DNA of 42,085 nt from Rhodospirillales bacterium (GTDB taxonomy: Bacteria > Pseudomonadota > Alphaproteobacteria > Azospirillales > Azospirillaceae), in NCBI GenBank assembly GCA_947457845.1, contig CANGXM010000003.1, positions 1 through 42,085 on the forward strand, in the 5' to 3' direction. The position numbers and the translations under genes are program-made. Within the stretch, counting starts at the first letter, position 1, and each line of letters starts with the position of its first letter. Shown in pieces: positions 31,978-40,683 of this stretch. The notes beneath the pieces were generated by a model. That model was not told the DNA's origin. It saw only the letters and a program-made list of their open reading frames with translations, and did no database searches.

Positions 31978-32891
31978 CCCTTCGCACCATCAAATTCTCC
32001 ACCTTCGCCGACGGGACCGACGCGGTCCTCCACCTGCACGAGATCAAGGGCACGAAGGGCGACGGCCCGACGGTGGGCATCAGCGCCGCCATCCACGGCG
32101 ACGAGCCGACCGGCACCCGCATCGCGATGGAGATCGCGCGGACGTATCGGGACGGGGGCTTCCGCGGCCGGATGCTGATCCTGCCGGTGGCGAACCCGAT
32201 CGGCTTCCAGAAGAGCCGGCGGCACACGCCGCTCGACGACGTGAACCTGAACCGCGTGTTCCCCGGCGATCCGGCGGGCTGGTACTCCGACCGCCTCGCC
32301 CACGTCATCACGACGGAGTTCCTGACCAAGGTCGAGGTGCTGTTCGACCTTCACGCGGGCGGACACAAGCCGACGGTCGACTACATCTACATCCGCACGG
32401 CCGAGGACCTCTCGCGCGCCTTCGGCTCGCCCATCCTCTACCGGGCGCACGTCGGGCTGCCGGGCACGGTCTTCACCGGGACGACGTCCACGGTGATCGA
32501 GGACCGGGGCGGCAAGGTGGTGACGGTCGAACTCGGCGGCGGGCTGATCGACCAGGAGGACTACGTGCGGCGCGGCGTGGTCGGCATCGACAACATGCTG
32601 AAGACGCTGGGCATGGTCGACGGCGCCCCCGTCCCGCCCCCGCCGCAGACGGTGTGCTCCGGCATCACGACCCTGCGCTTCGGGATGGGCGGGATCGTCT
32701 TCAACGAGGCGCCGCCGCTGGGCCAGCGCGTGAAGGAGGGGGCCGTCATCGGCCGCATCGTCAGCCCCTACACCTTCGAGGAGCTGGAGGTGATCCGGAA
32801 CCCGGTGGCAGACGGCGTGATGATCCTCGCCCATCTGACGCCCAACATCGTGGAGCCGGGCGACTACGCCTACATGATCGGGCATCCGTGA
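31974..32891 (+). CDS. Succinylglutamate desuccinylase/aspartoacylase family zinc hydrolase
   Basis: A 305-residue M14-like zinc deacylase. The zinc motif HGDEPTG (H41, E44) and the third-ligand region FDLHAGG are visible, and VELGGG probably carries the general base. The C-terminal ~70 residues form a lipoyl/biotinyl-like beta barrel (IVFNEAPPLGQRVKEGAVIGRIVSP), common in this subfamily. Members remove acyl groups from amino acids, such as N-succinylglutamate, N-acetylaspartate or ectoine intermediates (DoeB). Coupling to two permeases suggests it deacylates the imported substrate. Confidence 0.88.
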   Translation: MTLRTIKFSTFADGTDAVLHLHEIKGTKGDGPTVGISAAIHGDEPTGTRIAMEIARTYRDGGFRGRMLILPVANPIGFQKSRRHTPLDDVNLNRVFPGDPAGWYSDRLAHVITTEFLTKVEVLFDLHAGGHKPTVDYIYIRTAEDLSRAFGSPILYRAHVGLPGTVFTGTTSTVIEDRGGKVVTVELGGGLIDQEDYVRRGVVGIDNMLKTLGMVDGAPVPPPPQTVCSGITTLRFGMGGIVFNEAPPLGQRVKEGAVIGRIVSPYTFEELEVIRNPVADGVMILAHLTPNIVEPGDYAYMIGHP

Positions 32892-32914
32892 GGGGGCGAG
32901 CGACGAGCCCTCAC
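32888..32914. terminator. Short hairpin across both convergent stop codons
   Basis: GTGAGGG (32888-32894) and CCCTCAC (32908-32914) form a 7-base stem that contains the stop codon of the deacylase gene (TGA 32889-32891) and the stop codon of the convergent aldolase gene (TCA 32911-32913). It could act as a bidirectional terminator. The stem is short and no T-run is present. Confidence 0.35.
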
Positions 32915-33588
32915 CCCCGCCGGAGCGTCGCCCGGTGATACGCCCACGTCTTGGCGAACAGCCCCGGCTTCCACAGGTTGGCGCGTGCCGCCGCGATCTC
33001 CTCGGCGTCGAACGGGCGCGGCGTGCCGATCTGGCGCGCCAGCACGTCGCGCCGGCAGTTCTCCTCCATGTGGATCATCAGCACGAACGCCTGCGCCAGA
33101 TCCTCGCCGACGACGACGGACCCGTGCGAGCGGATCAGCGCCGCCCGCCCCGCCCCCAGCACGCCCGCCAGTTCCGCGCCCAGCGCCGGCGTGTTGACCG
33201 ACCCGACCTTTTCGAAGATCCCGACGTCGCCGAGCAGCGTGCCCTGGGCGTAGACCGGGGTGTAGCCATGCCCGGCGATGGTGAGCACCGTCGACCAGCT
33301 GGGATGCGCGTGGATCACCGCGCCCACGTCCGGCCGGCGGCGATAGATCCCGGTGTGGATCGGGAATTCGAGCGGCGGCGGCGCGTCGCCCTCCACCAAC
33401 CGTCCGTCCGGGTCGATGGCGACGACGTCGGCCTCCGTCAGGACGTTGCGGAGCGATCGGCCCGAATTGATCAGGATCCGGTCCGGCGCGACGCGCACGC
33501 TCGCGTGGCCGTTGAAGTCGACGATCCCGGCGCGCTCCAGCATCAAGATCGCGTCGACGAGGTCGCGTCTGGCCTGGGCCTCATCCAT
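32911..33588 (-). CDS. Class II aldolase/adducin family protein
   Basis: A 225-residue zinc-dependent class II aldolase-family protein. The metal ligands are in VIHAHPS (His-x-His) and the downstream IRSHGSVVVGEDL histidine; EFPIHTGIYRRRPDVGAV precedes the site. Relatives act on fuculose phosphate, ribulose phosphate or 3-hydroxy-acids, or are decarboxylases. The start at 33588 (MDEAQARRD) is preferred to 33648. It is convergent with the transporter/deacylase operon and divergent from an MFS gene. The substrate cannot be assigned. Confidence 0.88.
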   Translation of the reverse strand: MDEAQARRDLVDAILMLERAGIVDFNGHASVRVAPDRILINSGRSLRNVLTEADVVAIDPDGRLVEGDAPPPLEFPIHTGIYRRRPDVGAVIHAHPSWSTVLTIAGHGYTPVYAQGTLLGDVGIFEKVGSVNTPALGAELAGVLGAGRAALIRSHGSVVVGEDLAQAFVLMIHMEENCRRDVLARQIGTPRPFDAEEIAAARANLWKPGLFAKTWAYHRATLRRG

Positions 33589-33728
33589 GGCGCGGTCTCC
33601 CCTGCAAAGGTCTCCCGTCACTCTCGCAGCGCACGCCCGCCCTGCCAAGGACGGGGGGCTCGGTCGATGGACAGGGCCCGGCGCGCGGGCTACGAGGACG
33701 GACCGATGCCTGCGAGGAACGCGCGACC

Positions 33729-34958
33729 GTGGCCCTGAGGGAGTTCATCAGCACGCGCCGCGGTCTCGAACTCTTCGCCATTCCCGCCTTCGCCGGCTAC
33801 TGGACCGGCCGGTTCGGCGGCATGATGGCGATGCAGATGCAGACGCTGGCGATCAGCTGGATCGTCTACGACCTCACCGGCGATCCCTTCGCCCTCGGCC
33901 TGATCGGCCTCGTCCAGTTCGCGCCGACGCTGCCCCTCATCCTGTTCGCGGGACAGGTGGCCGACCGCGTCGACCGGCGCCTGATCTTGATGACGTGCCA
34001 GATCGTGCAGGGCGCCTGCGCGGCGCTCCTGCTCGTCCTCAAGGTCATGGGCGGGCTCGACCTCTGGGTCCTCTACCTCGTCATGGCGCTCATCGGCTCG
34101 GTCCGCGCGTTCGAGATGCCGGCGGGATCGGCGCTGCTGCCGAACCTCGTGCCGACCGAGGTGCGCAAGAACGCGCTCGCCCTCAACAGCATCGCGGGCC
34201 AGATCGCGGTGACCCTCGGACCGGCGACGGGCGGCCTCGTCTACGCGCTCGACCCGGAGATGGTGTTCGCGCTGGCTGCCCTGCTCAACCTGTTCGCCGT
34301 GGTCCGCCTGCGTCTCGTCGGCCCGCAGCCGCCGATGCGTTCGGGCGACGCGAAGGGCCTGCGCAGCCTGCTCGCCGGCTTCGCCTACATCCGCACGCGC
34401 AAGGACATCCTCGGCGCGATCACGCTGGACATGGTGGCCGTGCTGCTGGGCGGCGTGGTGGCGCTGCTCCCGATCTACGCCAAGGACATCCTGATGGTCG
34501 GGCCGGTCGGGCTCGGCATCCTGCGCTGCTCGCCGGCGGTCGGCGGGATCCTGATGGGCGTCTGGCTGGCGGGGCACACGATCGACAGGCGGGCCGGGCC
34601 GCTGCTGTTCATCGCCGTGGCCGCCTTCGGCGTCTTCACGCTCGTCTTCGCGCTCTCGACGAACTTCTGGCTGTCGGTGGTCATGCTGGCGCTCGCGGGG
34701 GCGGCCGACGAGGTGAGCGTCGTGATCCGCCAGACGTTGGTGCAGCTGACCACGCCCGACGATGTCCGCGGGCGGGTCAGTTCGGTCAATTCCATGTTCA
34801 TCGGCGCCTCGAACCAGCTGGGCCAGTTCACCTCGGGCACGACGGCGGCGCTGATGGGCACGGTGCCGGCGGCGGCGGCGGGGGCGATCGCCTCGATCGT
34901 GGCGGTGGGGATTTGCGCCCACGTCTTCGAACGGCTGCGCCGGACCGACCGCATCTGA
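33729..34958 (+). CDS. MFS transporter (ENTS/drug-efflux type)
   Basis: A 409-residue major facilitator protein with about 12 hydrophobic helices. The first cytoplasmic loop reads [14 protein letters not shown], the MFS motif A variant. The [21 protein letters not shown] segment in TM5 is typical of the MFS_3/EntS-like exporters. Start is GTG 33729 with GAGGAAC upstream. These proteins usually export siderophores or drugs, sometimes import small acids. It lies between a divergent aldolase gene and an SDR gene 82 bases downstream. Confidence 0.88.
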   Translation: MALREFISTRRGLELFAIPAFAGYWTGRFGGMMAMQMQTLAISWIVYDLTGDPFALGLIGLVQFAPTLPLILFAGQVADRVDRRLILMTCQIVQGACAALLLVLKVMGGLDLWVLYLVMALIGSVRAFEMPAGSALLPNLVPTEVRKNALALNSIAGQIAVTLGPATGGLVYALDPEMVFALAALLNLFAVVRLRLVGPQPPMRSGDAKGLRSLLAGFAYIRTRKDILGAITLDMVAVLLGGVVALLPIYAKDILMVGPVGLGILRCSPAVGGILMGVWLAGHTIDRRAGPLLFIAVAAFGVFTLVFALSTNFWLSVVMLALAGAADEVSVVIRQTLVQLTTPDDVRGRVSSVNSMFIGASNQLGQFTSGTTAALMGTVPAAAAGAIASIVAVGICAHVFERLRRTDRI

Positions 34959-35040
34959 CGGACGGCATCCGACGGGCCGCTTCCGCCGCGGGCCGAAGCC
35001 TGACAGCATCCGGTCGGACCCAAGGGAGGAAGAAGAGACC

Positions 35041-35796
35041 ATGACCGCAACGAAGATCGCCCTCGTCACCGGTGCCGGCAGCGGCATCGGCCGCGCCGTC
35101 GCCGTCGCGCTGGCCGTGGCCGGACACGCCGTCGTGCTGGCCGGCCGCCGCAAGGACACGCTAGAGGAGACCGCGGCCACGATCGGGGCGGCCGGCGGCA
35201 CGGCGCTGGCGGTGCCGACGGACGTCACCGACCCGGCCTCGGTCGCCGCGCTGTTCGACCGGACGAAGGCCGCCTACGGGCGGCTCGACGTGCTGTTCAA
35301 CAACGCCGGCATCAACGTGCCGCCCATCCCGATGGAGGATCTGACGCTGGAGCAGTGGCGCGCGGTCGTCGACACCAACCTGACCGGCCCCTTCCTGTGC
35401 GCGCAGCACGCCATCCGCCTGATGAAGGCGCAGGCGCCCCGGGGCGGGCGCATCATCAACAACGGCTCGATCTCCGCCCAGGTGCCGCGCCCGCACTCCG
35501 CGCCCTACACCGCCACCAAGCACGCGATCACGGGCCTGACCCGCTCCATCGCGCTCGACGGGCGCAAGCACGACATCGCCTGTGGCCAGATCGACATCGG
35601 CAACGCCGCGACCGAGATGACACGCCGGATGACCACGGGCGTGCTCCAGGCCAACGGCACCATGGCGGTCGAGCCCACGATGGACGTGAAGGCCGTGGCC
35701 GACACGGTGGTGCTGATGGCCGGCCTGCCGCTCGATGCGAACGTGCAGTTCGTGACCGTGATGGCGACGGAGATGCCCTTCATCGGGCGTGGATGA
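35041..35796 (+). CDS. SDR family NAD(P)-dependent oxidoreductase
   Basis: A 251-residue short-chain dehydrogenase. [11 protein letters not shown] (residues 11-21) binds the cofactor; NNAGIN and the Y-x3-K pair in PYTATKHA mark the active site. The ribosome site AAGGGAGG (about 35021-35028) is strong. The residue after beta-2 ([11 protein letters not shown]) is Arg, suggesting NADP. The conserved serine region is [23 protein letters not shown]. The substrate is unknown. The gene is followed by a perfect 28-base palindrome that ends the unit. Confidence 0.88.
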   Translation: MTATKIALVTGAGSGIGRAVAVALAVAGHAVVLAGRRKDTLEETAATIGAAGGTALAVPTDVTDPASVAALFDRTKAAYGRLDVLFNNAGINVPPIPMEDLTLEQWRAVVDTNLTGPFLCAQHAIRLMKAQAPRGGRIINNGSISAQVPRPHSAPYTATKHAITGLTRSIALDGRKHDIACGQIDIGNAATEMTRRMTTGVLQANGTMAVEPTMDVKAVADTVVLMAGLPLDANVQFVTVMATEMPFIGRG

Positions 35797-35842
35797 TCCG
35801 CGGTCCTCGCCCGTCGTCCGAATCCGCCCGCTGGCGGCGAGG

Positions 35843-35870
35843 GCGAGGGCGGGGCGCGCCCCGCCCTCGC
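35843..35870. terminator. Perfect 28-base palindrome between convergent genes
   Basis: GCGAGGGCGGGG (35843-35854) and CCCCGCCCTCGC (35859-35870) are separated by CGCG, itself self-complementary, so the whole 28 bases are palindromic. It lies between the stop of the SDR gene (35796) and the stop of the HPt gene (35895). It is a strong candidate for a bidirectional terminator, though without T-runs. Confidence 0.6.
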
Positions 35871-35894
35871 ACCGATAGCCCCGCGCACCCGTGC

Positions 35895-36206
35895 TCAGGC
35901 GTGCGCCCGCTGGCGGGTGTAGGCCTCGACGCAGGCGATCAGCACCGCGAGGTGCTCGGCGACCGCCAAGGGGGCGCTGTCGTCACGCAGGGTCCGCTCG
36001 GACGCCTCGGCGGCGGCGGCCAGGTCGTGGAAGCCGAGCGTGCCGGCCGAACCGACGAGGCTGTGGAGCTCGCGGCGAAGGTCCTCCGCCGCGACGGGGT
36101 CGCCGGGGGCGAGCGACATGGCCCGGCGGATGCGGTCGAGCCGCTCGTCCAGCCGGTCCAGGAAGCGCTCACGCACCTCGCGAAGCCCTCGTTCGATCCT
36201 GCGCAA
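35895..36206 (-). CDS. Stand-alone HPt (histidine phosphotransfer) domain protein
   Basis: A 103-residue helical protein with the HPt motif RRELHSLVGSAGTLGFHDLA, in which H48 is the phospho-accepting histidine. HPt proteins shuttle phosphate between hybrid kinases and response regulators, as ChpT or ArcB-HPt do. The start is TTG at 36206 with GGAGAGGG just upstream on the coding strand; the only later ATG would delete part of the first helix. No kinase or regulator gene is next to it; the single-domain receiver at 18819 in this window is a conceivable partner. The upstream region is AT-rich and includes TTAATG. Confidence 0.8.
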   Translation of the reverse strand: MRRIERGLREVRERFLDRLDERLDRIRRAMSLAPGDPVAAEDLRRELHSLVGSAGTLGFHDLAAAAEASERTLRDDSAPLAVAEHLAVLIACVEAYTRQRAHA

Positions 36207-36353
36207 CGCCCTCTCCGGAAAACTTACGACGAAACATTAACAGTCTTCGCCGAGTCGAGCGAGCACGATGTCGGGTCGCCCGGTTCGCCGGTCTCGCCAC
36301 GGCGACGACGGCGGTGCACATTGGCGCCGATCCCGTGACCGAGGACGTCGCTC

Positions 36354-38378
36354 ATGTCCGACAATCCGCTGCTCGAACCCTGGACCGGCCCGTTCGGCCT
36401 CCCCCCCTTCGACCGGATCCGCCCCGAACACTTCCCGCCGGCGTTCGACCGCGCCATGGCGGACCATGCCGCCGAGGTGGACGCGATCGCGCGGAACCCG
36501 GCGGCGCCGACCTTCGCGAACACGGTCGAGGCGATGGAGCGGGCCGGGCGCCTCTACGACCGCGTGGCGCGGGTCTTCTTCAACCTGACCGGCAGCCACA
36601 CCTCCGATGCGCTGGAGGCGATCGCCCGGGACTACGCGCCGAAGATGGCGCGGCACCGCATGAAGATCGCCCTCGATCCTGTTCTTTTCGCACGCGTTTC
36701 CGCACTTCATGCCCGCGTCGACGACCTCGGCCTCGCCGAGGACCAGCGCCGGCTCCTCAACCGCCAGCACCTCGGCTTCGTGCGCGCGGGCGCCCGTCTC
36801 GCCCCGGAGGCGAAGGCGCGGATGAGCGAGATCACCCAGCGCCTCGCCACGCTCCACACCCTCTTCGGCCAGAACGTGCTGCACGACGAAAAGGACTGGC
36901 AGCTGGTCCTCGGCGAGGACGACCTCGACGGGCTCCCGCCCTCGCTGCGCGCCGCGGCGGCCCAGGCGGCGACCGAGCGCGGGCACGAGGGCAAGTTCGT
37001 CGTCACCCTCGCCCGCTCGCTGGTCGAGCCGTTCCTGACCTTCTCCGCCCGTCGCGACCTGCGGCAAGTCGCGTTCGAGGCGTGGACCCGGCGCGGGGAA
37101 CACGACGGGCCGCACGACAACCGGCCGCTGATCACCGAGATCATGGCGCTCCGCACCGAGCAGGCCCGCCTCCTCGGCTATCCGGACTTCGCGGCCTATC
37201 GGCTGGACGATTCCATGGCGAAGACGCCGGACGCGGTCGAGGACCTGCTGCTGGCGGTGTGGGAGCCCGCCAAGCGGCGGGCCGAGGAGGAGCGGGCGGC
37301 CCTGCAGGCGCTGGCCCGGGCCGAGGGCATGAACGCGCCCGTCGAGCCGTGGGACTGGCGCTACTACGCGGAGAAGGTGCGGCAGGCCCGCTACGCCCTC
37401 GACGAGGCGGCGATCAAGCCCTACTTCGCGCTGGAGAAGGTCGCCGCGGCGGCGTTCGAGACCGCCGGCCGGCTTTTCGGCCTCGGCTTCACCGAGCGGC
37501 CCGACGTCCCGGTCTATCACCCGGACGTGAAGGTCTACGAGGTGACCGACCGCGCGGGCGCGCACGTCGCGGTCTTCGTCCACGACAATTTCGCCCGCTC
37601 CTCCAAGCGGTCGGGCGCGTGGATGAGCAGCTTCCGGGTGCAGGAAGGCCTCGACGGGCCCGTGTCGCCCGTCATCGCGAACAACAACAACTTCTCCAAG
37701 GCGTCGCCGACGCTGCTGAGTTTCGACGACGCACGGACCCTGTTCCACGAGTTCGGGCACGCGCTCCACGGCATCATGAGCAAGGTGCGCTATCCCTCCC
37801 AGTCGGGGACGTCGGTGCGGCGGGACTTCGTCGAGTTCCCCTCGCAGGTGATGGAGCACTGGATCGCCTCGGAGGAGACGCTGCGGGAATTCGCGGTCCA
37901 TCACGAGACCGGCACGCCGATCCCGGAGGATCTGCTCGCCCGCATCCTCGCCGCCCGCACGTTCAACCAGGGCTTCCAGACGGTGGAGTACACCGCAGCC
38001 GCCCTTCTCGACCTCGAGATGCATCGCAGCCCCGACGACGGGCCGGTCGACCCGACCGCCTTCGAGGCCGCGGTGAAGGCGAAGATCGGCATGCCGTCGG
38101 AAATCGCGATCCGGCACCGTGCGCCCCACTTCCAGCACCTCTTCGCGGGCGACGGCTACGCCGCCGGCTACTACGCCTACCTCTGGGCGGAGGTCCTCGA
38201 CGCGGACGGGTTCGAGGCGTTCGTCGAGGCGGGCGACCTGTTCGACCCGGCCCTCGCCGAACGGCTCGGCACCGTGTTCGCGGCCGGCGACACGGTCGAT
38301 CCCATGGCGCTCTATGCCGGCTTCCGCGGGCGGCCGCCTTCGATCGATCCGCTCCTGCGCCAGCGCGGCCTCGTCTGA
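36354..38378 (+). CDS. dcp: M3 family zinc metallopeptidase (Dcp / oligopeptidase A type)
   Basis: A 674-residue cytoplasmic peptidase. The thermolysin-like zinc motif is HEFGH at residues 465-469, followed by VRRDFVEFPSQVMEHW, which contains the third ligand. The N-terminal PFDRIRPEHFPPAFDRAM is typical of peptidyl-dipeptidase Dcp and oligopeptidase A, which cut short peptides. The length is normal for the family (670-700). It is a single-gene unit with its own terminator hairpin immediately after the stop. It would recycle peptides, possibly those imported by the ABC systems upstream. Confidence 0.92.
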   Translation: MSDNPLLEPWTGPFGLPPFDRIRPEHFPPAFDRAMADHAAEVDAIARNPAAPTFANTVEAMERAGRLYDRVARVFFNLTGSHTSDALEAIARDYAPKMARHRMKIALDPVLFARVSALHARVDDLGLAEDQRRLLNRQHLGFVRAGARLAPEAKARMSEITQRLATLHTLFGQNVLHDEKDWQLVLGEDDLDGLPPSLRAAAAQAATERGHEGKFVVTLARSLVEPFLTFSARRDLRQVAFEAWTRRGEHDGPHDNRPLITEIMALRTEQARLLGYPDFAAYRLDDSMAKTPDAVEDLLLAVWEPAKRRAEEERAALQALARAEGMNAPVEPWDWRYYAEKVRQARYALDEAAIKPYFALEKVAAAAFETAGRLFGLGFTERPDVPVYHPDVKVYEVTDRAGAHVAVFVHDNFARSSKRSGAWMSSFRVQEGLDGPVSPVIANNNNFSKASPTLLSFDDARTLFHEFGHALHGIMSKVRYPSQSGTSVRRDFVEFPSQVMEHWIASEETLREFAVHHETGTPIPEDLLARILAARTFNQGFQTVEYTAAALLDLEMHRSPDDGPVDPTAFEAAVKAKIGMPSEIAIRHRAPHFQHLFAGDGYAAGYYAYLWAEVLDADGFEAFVEAGDLFDPALAERLGTVFAAGDTVDPMALYAGFRGRPPSIDPLLRQRGLV

Positions 38379-38726
38379 CCCCCGTCCGAACGAGCGATCA
38401 CCGCCTATGATCGCTCGTTCGGGTCTGGTGATCGGATCGGCGCCGCGGCGTCGTGCGCACGGGCTACGGCAGGGTCACTTCGCCCAATCCGTCGGCCCGG
38501 AGCGCCGCAACCGCCCGTACCGGAGGTCGGCGGCGGGCGATCCCCGCATGTCGGGTCCTCCGGGTCGGCGTCGTGACGAAGGTCATGCGCGAGCGTGACC
38601 GTTCGATCACGAAAAGGAGGACCGGCCCGTCATCGAAACCATGACTTGTCGCGCCGGCGACGGCATGGTCGACGACAAAGGGGCCGCCGACCGACGTGTT
38701 CCCCACGACTGGAGACGACGAGAACG
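38379..38726. other. 348-base stretch without a recognisable gene
   Basis: Apart from the hairpin at 38386-38422 nothing recognisable is seen. A frame of 80 codons on the minus strand (38706-38464) contains no motif or good ribosome site, and the plus-strand frames are shorter. The last bases hold the ribosome site for the following gene. Confidence 0.6.
38386..38422 (+). terminator. Strong hairpin after the M3 peptidase gene
   Basis: CCGAACGAGCGATCA (38386-38400) and TGATCGCTCGTTCGG (38408-38422) form a perfect 15-base stem with a 7-base loop, 7 bases after the stop codon. There is no T-tract, so it may work as a processing/stability hairpin or a weak terminator. Confidence 0.65.
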
Positions 38727-39704
38727 ATGAAGGCCGCCTGGTACAGCCGCAACGGAGCCGCCCGCGAGGTCCTCGCCGTCGGCGACCTGCCGACCCCCGA
38801 GCCGGGCCCCGGCGAGGTGCGCGTGCGCCTCGCCACCTCGGGCGTGAACCCGTCCGACGTGAAGAGCCGGCGCGGCGCGCCGCCCGCCTTCGAACGGATC
38901 GTCCCGCACAGCGACGGCGGCGGCGTGATCGACGCCGTCGGTGCCGGCGTGCCCGGAACCCGGGTCGGGGAGCGGGTCTGGATCTGGAACGGCCAGTGGA
39001 AGCGGGCGTCCGGGACGGCCGCCGAATTCGTCGCCCTCCCGTCGGAACAGGCGGTACGCCTGCCGGACGGGGTCGACTTCGCGGCGGCCGCCTGTCTGGG
39101 GATCCCGGCGCTGACGGCGCTCCAGGGCGTGCGGCTCCTCGGTCCGGTCGAGGGCCGGACGATCCTCGTCACGGGCGCCTCCTCGGCGGTCGGGCACTAC
39201 GTCACCCAGATCGCCGCGCGGGCCGGCGCCCGGGTGCTCGGCACCGTCGGGTCCGAGGCGAAGGCGGCGCACGCGCGCGCGGCCGGCGCTGCGGAGACGA
39301 TCGCCTACAAGACCGAGGACGTCGCGACGCGGGTGCGGGACCTGACCGGCGGCCGCGGAGTGGACGGCATCGTCGACATGGACTTCTCGACCACGGCGCC
39401 GATGCTGGCGCGGGGCCTCGTCGCCCCCCACGGCACGCACGTCGTCTACGGCTCGAACGTCCCCGGCGACAACGCGGTCCCCTTCCGGCCGTGCCTGTGG
39501 ACGAGCGTCGCGATCCGGTTCTTCCTCGTCTACGAACTGACGCCCGAGGATCGGCGGGCCACCCTCGACGCCCTCGCGGGGATGCTGGAGCGGGGGGACC
39601 TGGTCCACACGATCGGCGCCCGCTTCCCGTTGTCGGAGATCGCGGCGGCGCACGAGGCCGTCGAAGCCGGCGCCACCCTGGGGAACGTGGTCATCGACCT
39701 GTGA
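38727..39704 (+). CDS. Zinc-free MDR oxidoreductase (NADPH:quinone reductase-like)
   Basis: A 325-residue medium-chain dehydrogenase of the zeta-crystallin/quinone oxidoreductase class. The N-terminal GroES-like domain has GVNPSDVKSRRG; the Rossmann motif is VTGASSAVGHYVTQIAARAGARVLGT (about 153-178). No structural or catalytic zinc cysteines are present, as expected for this class. It would use NADPH to reduce quinones or alpha,beta-unsaturated carbonyls. ATG at 38727 follows GGAGACGACGAG. An upstream frame to 38595 is not supported. It starts a plus-strand run with the amidohydrolase and Bug receptor genes. Confidence 0.88.
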   Translation: MKAAWYSRNGAAREVLAVGDLPTPEPGPGEVRVRLATSGVNPSDVKSRRGAPPAFERIVPHSDGGGVIDAVGAGVPGTRVGERVWIWNGQWKRASGTAAEFVALPSEQAVRLPDGVDFAAAACLGIPALTALQGVRLLGPVEGRTILVTGASSAVGHYVTQIAARAGARVLGTVGSEAKAAHARAAGAAETIAYKTEDVATRVRDLTGGRGVDGIVDMDFSTTAPMLARGLVAPHGTHVVYGSNVPGDNAVPFRPCLWTSVAIRFFLVYELTPEDRRATLDALAGMLERGDLVHTIGARFPLSEIAAAHEAVEAGATLGNVVIDL

Positions 39705-39767
39705 GGGCCGGGTCGCGCGCGCGCGTGGGCTTGAGAACCCCGGGCGGGAGGTGGTAGAGCCCGACGG

Positions 39768-40649
39768 ATGACCCGATCCGCGCCGACCATTCCGCCGCCC
39801 CATCCGGCCCCCCGGATCCCGTCGTTCCGGCTGCCGCCCGGGGCGTGCGACACCCATTGCCACGTGTTCGGCCCGGACCGGCTCTATCCCTACGTGCCCG
39901 AGCGGCCCTATACGCCGCCGGACGCGCCGCTGGAGATGCTGCGGGGCTTTCACGACCGCATGGGCGTCGACCGGGCGGTGCTGGTGAACGCAACCCCGCA
40001 CGGGCGCGACAACCGCGTCGTCACCGACGCGATCGCGACCGACCCCGCCCGCTATCGCGGCGTGGGTAACGTGGACGAGGGGTTCGACGACGCAGAACTC
40101 CGGCGCCTCGCCGACGCCGGCATCGTCGGCTGCCGCTTCACCTTCATCCCCCGCCTCGGCAAGGCGCCGGACCTCGACATGCTGGACCGCATCGCGCGGC
40201 GGATCGCGCCGCTCGGCTGGCACGTCGACCTCTATCTGCCGGCCTCCGCGCTGGCCGACGTGGGCGCCCGGCTGGCCGCGCTGCCGGTGCCCTACGTGCT
40301 CGACCACATGGGCGTGGTGGGGGCCGCCGGCGGGACGGACCACGCCGACTTCAAGGCGTTGCTGGCCCAGGTCCGGCGCGATCCCAAGGCGCGGGTGAAG
40401 GTGACCTGCCCCGAGCGGATCACCGCCGCCGGGGCGCCCTATTCGGACGTGGCGCCCTTCGGCCGGGCGCTGGTCGAGACGGCGGGCGACCGTGTGCTCT
40501 GGGGCACCGATTGGCCGCACCCGAACGTGCCGGCCATGCCGGACGACGGAGACCTCGTCGACCTCGTGCCGCTGATGGCGCCGACGCCGGAACTGCAACG
40601 CCTTCTTCTGGTCGAGAACCCGGCGCGGTTCTTCGGCTTTCCGCCGTGA
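39768..40649 (+). CDS. Amidohydrolase family protein (PDC hydrolase/lactonase-like)
   Basis: A 293-residue amidohydrolase-2 family TIM barrel. The metal motif DTHCH (H30, H32) is preceded by GAC and followed by VFGPDRLYPYVPERPYTP, which matches 2-pyrone-4,6-dicarboxylate hydrolases and lactone isomerases. HIS in LDHMGVVG and the C-terminal WGTDWPHPN supply the remaining ligands and the catalytic Asp. The substrate would be a lactone or a dicarboxylic ring compound. It precedes a Bug receptor gene by 34 bases, a common pairing for uptake and ring opening of carboxylates. Confidence 0.88.
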   Translation: MTRSAPTIPPPHPAPRIPSFRLPPGACDTHCHVFGPDRLYPYVPERPYTPPDAPLEMLRGFHDRMGVDRAVLVNATPHGRDNRVVTDAIATDPARYRGVGNVDEGFDDAELRRLADAGIVGCRFTFIPRLGKAPDLDMLDRIARRIAPLGWHVDLYLPASALADVGARLAALPVPYVLDHMGVVGAAGGTDHADFKALLAQVRRDPKARVKVTCPERITAAGAPYSDVAPFGRALVETAGDRVLWGTDWPHPNVPAMPDDGDLVDLVPLMAPTPELQRLLLVENPARFFGFPP

Positions 40650-40683
40650 CGGCGGCCAACGACGGACCGAACGGGAGGATCCC

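Noticed and set aside
36237-38138. 633-codon minus-strand open frame
   Set aside because: It is opposite the M3 peptidase gene and shows only antisense-type composition (runs of Arg, Val, Glu, His).
38464-38706. 80-codon minus-strand frame in the gap after the M3 peptidase
   Set aside because: No convincing ribosome site, no recognisable motif, and a composition like random GC-rich frames.
40643-40657. CCGCCG/CGGCGG hairpin at the amidohydrolase stop
   Set aside because: Only six base pairs with a tiny loop, and the next gene's ribosome site follows at once; too weak to call a terminator.
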